Shown one piece after another: positions 63,214 to 64,000 of a stretch of 64,000 nucleotides of DNA (the first letter of the stretch is position 1; each line of letters begins with the position of its first letter). Below the pieces are notes generated by a model. The model searched no databases. It was not told the origin of the DNA and was given only the letters and a program-made list of their open reading frames with translations. The DNA is taken from NCBI GenBank assembly GCA_027494135.1, contig JAOSJK010000001.1, forward strand, positions 227,378 through 291,377, written 5' to 3'. The DNA is from Acidimicrobiia bacterium. GTDB lineage: Bacteria > Actinomycetota > Acidimicrobiia > IMCC26256 > PALSA-610. A program made the position numbers and the translations under genes.

Positions 63214-63786
63214 TCAGTCTCGTGTCGGAAACGGCACGATCGGATCGTCGGCGATTCCGTCGTCGCGCTCGACGCGCAGCGCGTTCAGCGCCATCGATAC
63301 GAGCTGATACTGACCTACCGCGAAGATCACGTCGAGCCGCTGCTGATCGTCGTACCTGTCCCCCAGTGAGTCCCACGTGGCGTCCGACAGCGTGGAGTCG
63401 TCGTGAAGCTCGTCGGCGGCCCTGAGGAGCGTCGCATCGAAGGGATCCCACCCCGCGGCGTCGGCGCCGAGCGCCACGCGTGCGATCTCCTCGTCGGAGA
63501 TCCCTGTCCTGCGGGCGATGACCACGTGCTGCCCCCACTCGTAGGCGGAGCGACACCTCCAGCCGGCCCGCAGGATCAGCAGCTCACGGTCCCGGGCGGG
63601 CAGGGTGCTCTTGGCGAGGACGTGCGCACCGAAGACCATCCACCGTTTCAGCAGCTTCGGGTGATGCGCGAGAGTCGCGAAGATGTTGAGCACCTGCCCC
63701 TCGCCGACGGCGTTGCGCGCGAGCAGCCCTCTCGTCTCGTCGTCCCACTCTGACTCCGGCTTCGGGGCGAGGCGCGGCCCTTCCAT
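63214..63786 (-). CDS. Carboxymuconolactone decarboxylase/AhpD-like protein
   Basis: A 190-residue helical protein. The family core is RELLILRAGWRCRSAYEWGQH followed by VVIARRTGISDEEI (about residues 67-100). It has a single Cys rather than the CxxC of AhpD, placing it with decarboxylase-type or uncharacterised members. ATG 63786 with GGAGG upstream. It converges on the lipoprotein gene; function is unknown. Confidence 0.86.
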   Translation of the reverse strand: MEGPRLAPKPESEWDDETRGLLARNAVGEGQVLNIFATLAHHPKLLKRWMVFGAHVLAKSTLPARDRELLILRAGWRCRSAYEWGQHVVIARRTGISDEEIARVALGADAAGWDPFDATLLRAADELHDDSTLSDATWDSLGDRYDDQQRLDVIFAVGQYQLVSMALNALRVERDDGIADDPIVPFPTRD

Positions 63787-63882
63787 CACTGTCCTCCGTG
63801 TCGAATGCGCCCGGGTACATCGGTTCGCCCCGGCCGACGCGAGTCGCGATACTGCCCGCTCCGGACCCCAGGAGCCGACCCG

Positions 63883-64000
63883 ATGCCCCCGACAGACCCG
63901 ACCGAGGCCGAGACGCAGGGCGCGCTCGCCACCACCGGCGCGGCAGACCTCCTCGCCGACACCTCGCTCAGCGCCGATCCCGCCGTCAGTGGCCGGTACC
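63883..64000 (+). CDS. Start of an unidentified gene (cut by right edge)
   Basis: ATG 63883 with AGGAG about 10 bases upstream opens a frame (MPPTDPTEAETQGALATTGA) that stays open to the edge. Only 39 residues are visible, Ala/Thr/Asp-rich, without a signal or motif. Confidence 0.4.
   Translation, partial: MPPTDPTEAETQGALATTGAADLLADTSLSADPAVSGRY

Overview
The window looks like the chromosome of a GC-rich actinobacterium, most like the Acidimicrobiia (Ilumatobacter and relatives). This is an inference from the strong GC bias, frequent GTG and TTG starts, promoters placed right at the start codon (leaderless genes), lipoproteins with acidic or Thr-rich linkers, a one-chain pyruvate:ferredoxin oxidoreductase and a recCBD operon. 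No ribosomal or other phylogenetic marker gene is present, so the taxon is not proven. About 20 genes are interrupted by single-base insertions or deletions, mostly in runs of G or C. This points to uncorrected sequencing errors, so those genes are annotated here as whole CDSs with the shift position stated.

Region 1 (1-16,400) is a catabolic island. It holds a molybdopterin oxidoreductase, a two-subunit TPP decarboxylase, an aldehyde dehydrogenase, a BMP-type ABC importer (binding protein, double ATPase, two permeases), an SsnA/TrzA-like amidohydrolase, a diaminopropionate ammonia-lyase-like PLP enzyme, a DauR/YheO-type regulator, a thiamine-binding-fold protein, an M20 carbamoylase/allantoate amidohydrolase and a D-carbamoylase-type nitrilase. 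A 17-bp operator-like motif recurs in all three divergent intergenic regions of this island. The genes suggest uptake and stepwise opening of an N-rich heterocycle or ureide, with 2,3-diaminopropionate or a similar diamino acid as a late intermediate.

Region 2 (16,400-27,800) holds a YceI/MarR divergent pair, a HipBA-type toxin-antitoxin pair, and a branched-chain-amino-acid-type (HAAT) ABC importer with LivG, a binding protein, LivH and a LivM-LivF fusion. A second, separately controlled binding protein and a sulfotransferase follow.

Region 3 (27,900-49,100) is a family of ten secreted RCC1-type beta-propeller genes, all on the minus strand. Three lie to the left and seven to the right of a plus-strand recC-recB-recD operon. 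Two architectures occur. One has six full units plus a split seventh blade. The other has seven full units, and a shared in-frame TAG removes what would have been an eighth blade.

Region 4 (49,300-64,000) contains housekeeping and redox genes: a TrhA/hemolysin III protein, an MDR reductase, an O-methyltransferase, a thioredoxin behind a CsoR/CstR-like operator, a NifJ plus DHOD-like operon, a phytoene-desaturase-like flavoprotein, YqgE, a hot-dog protein coupled to a large unknown lipoprotein, and an AhpD-like protein. No tRNA, rRNA, CRISPR array or insertion sequence was recognised.
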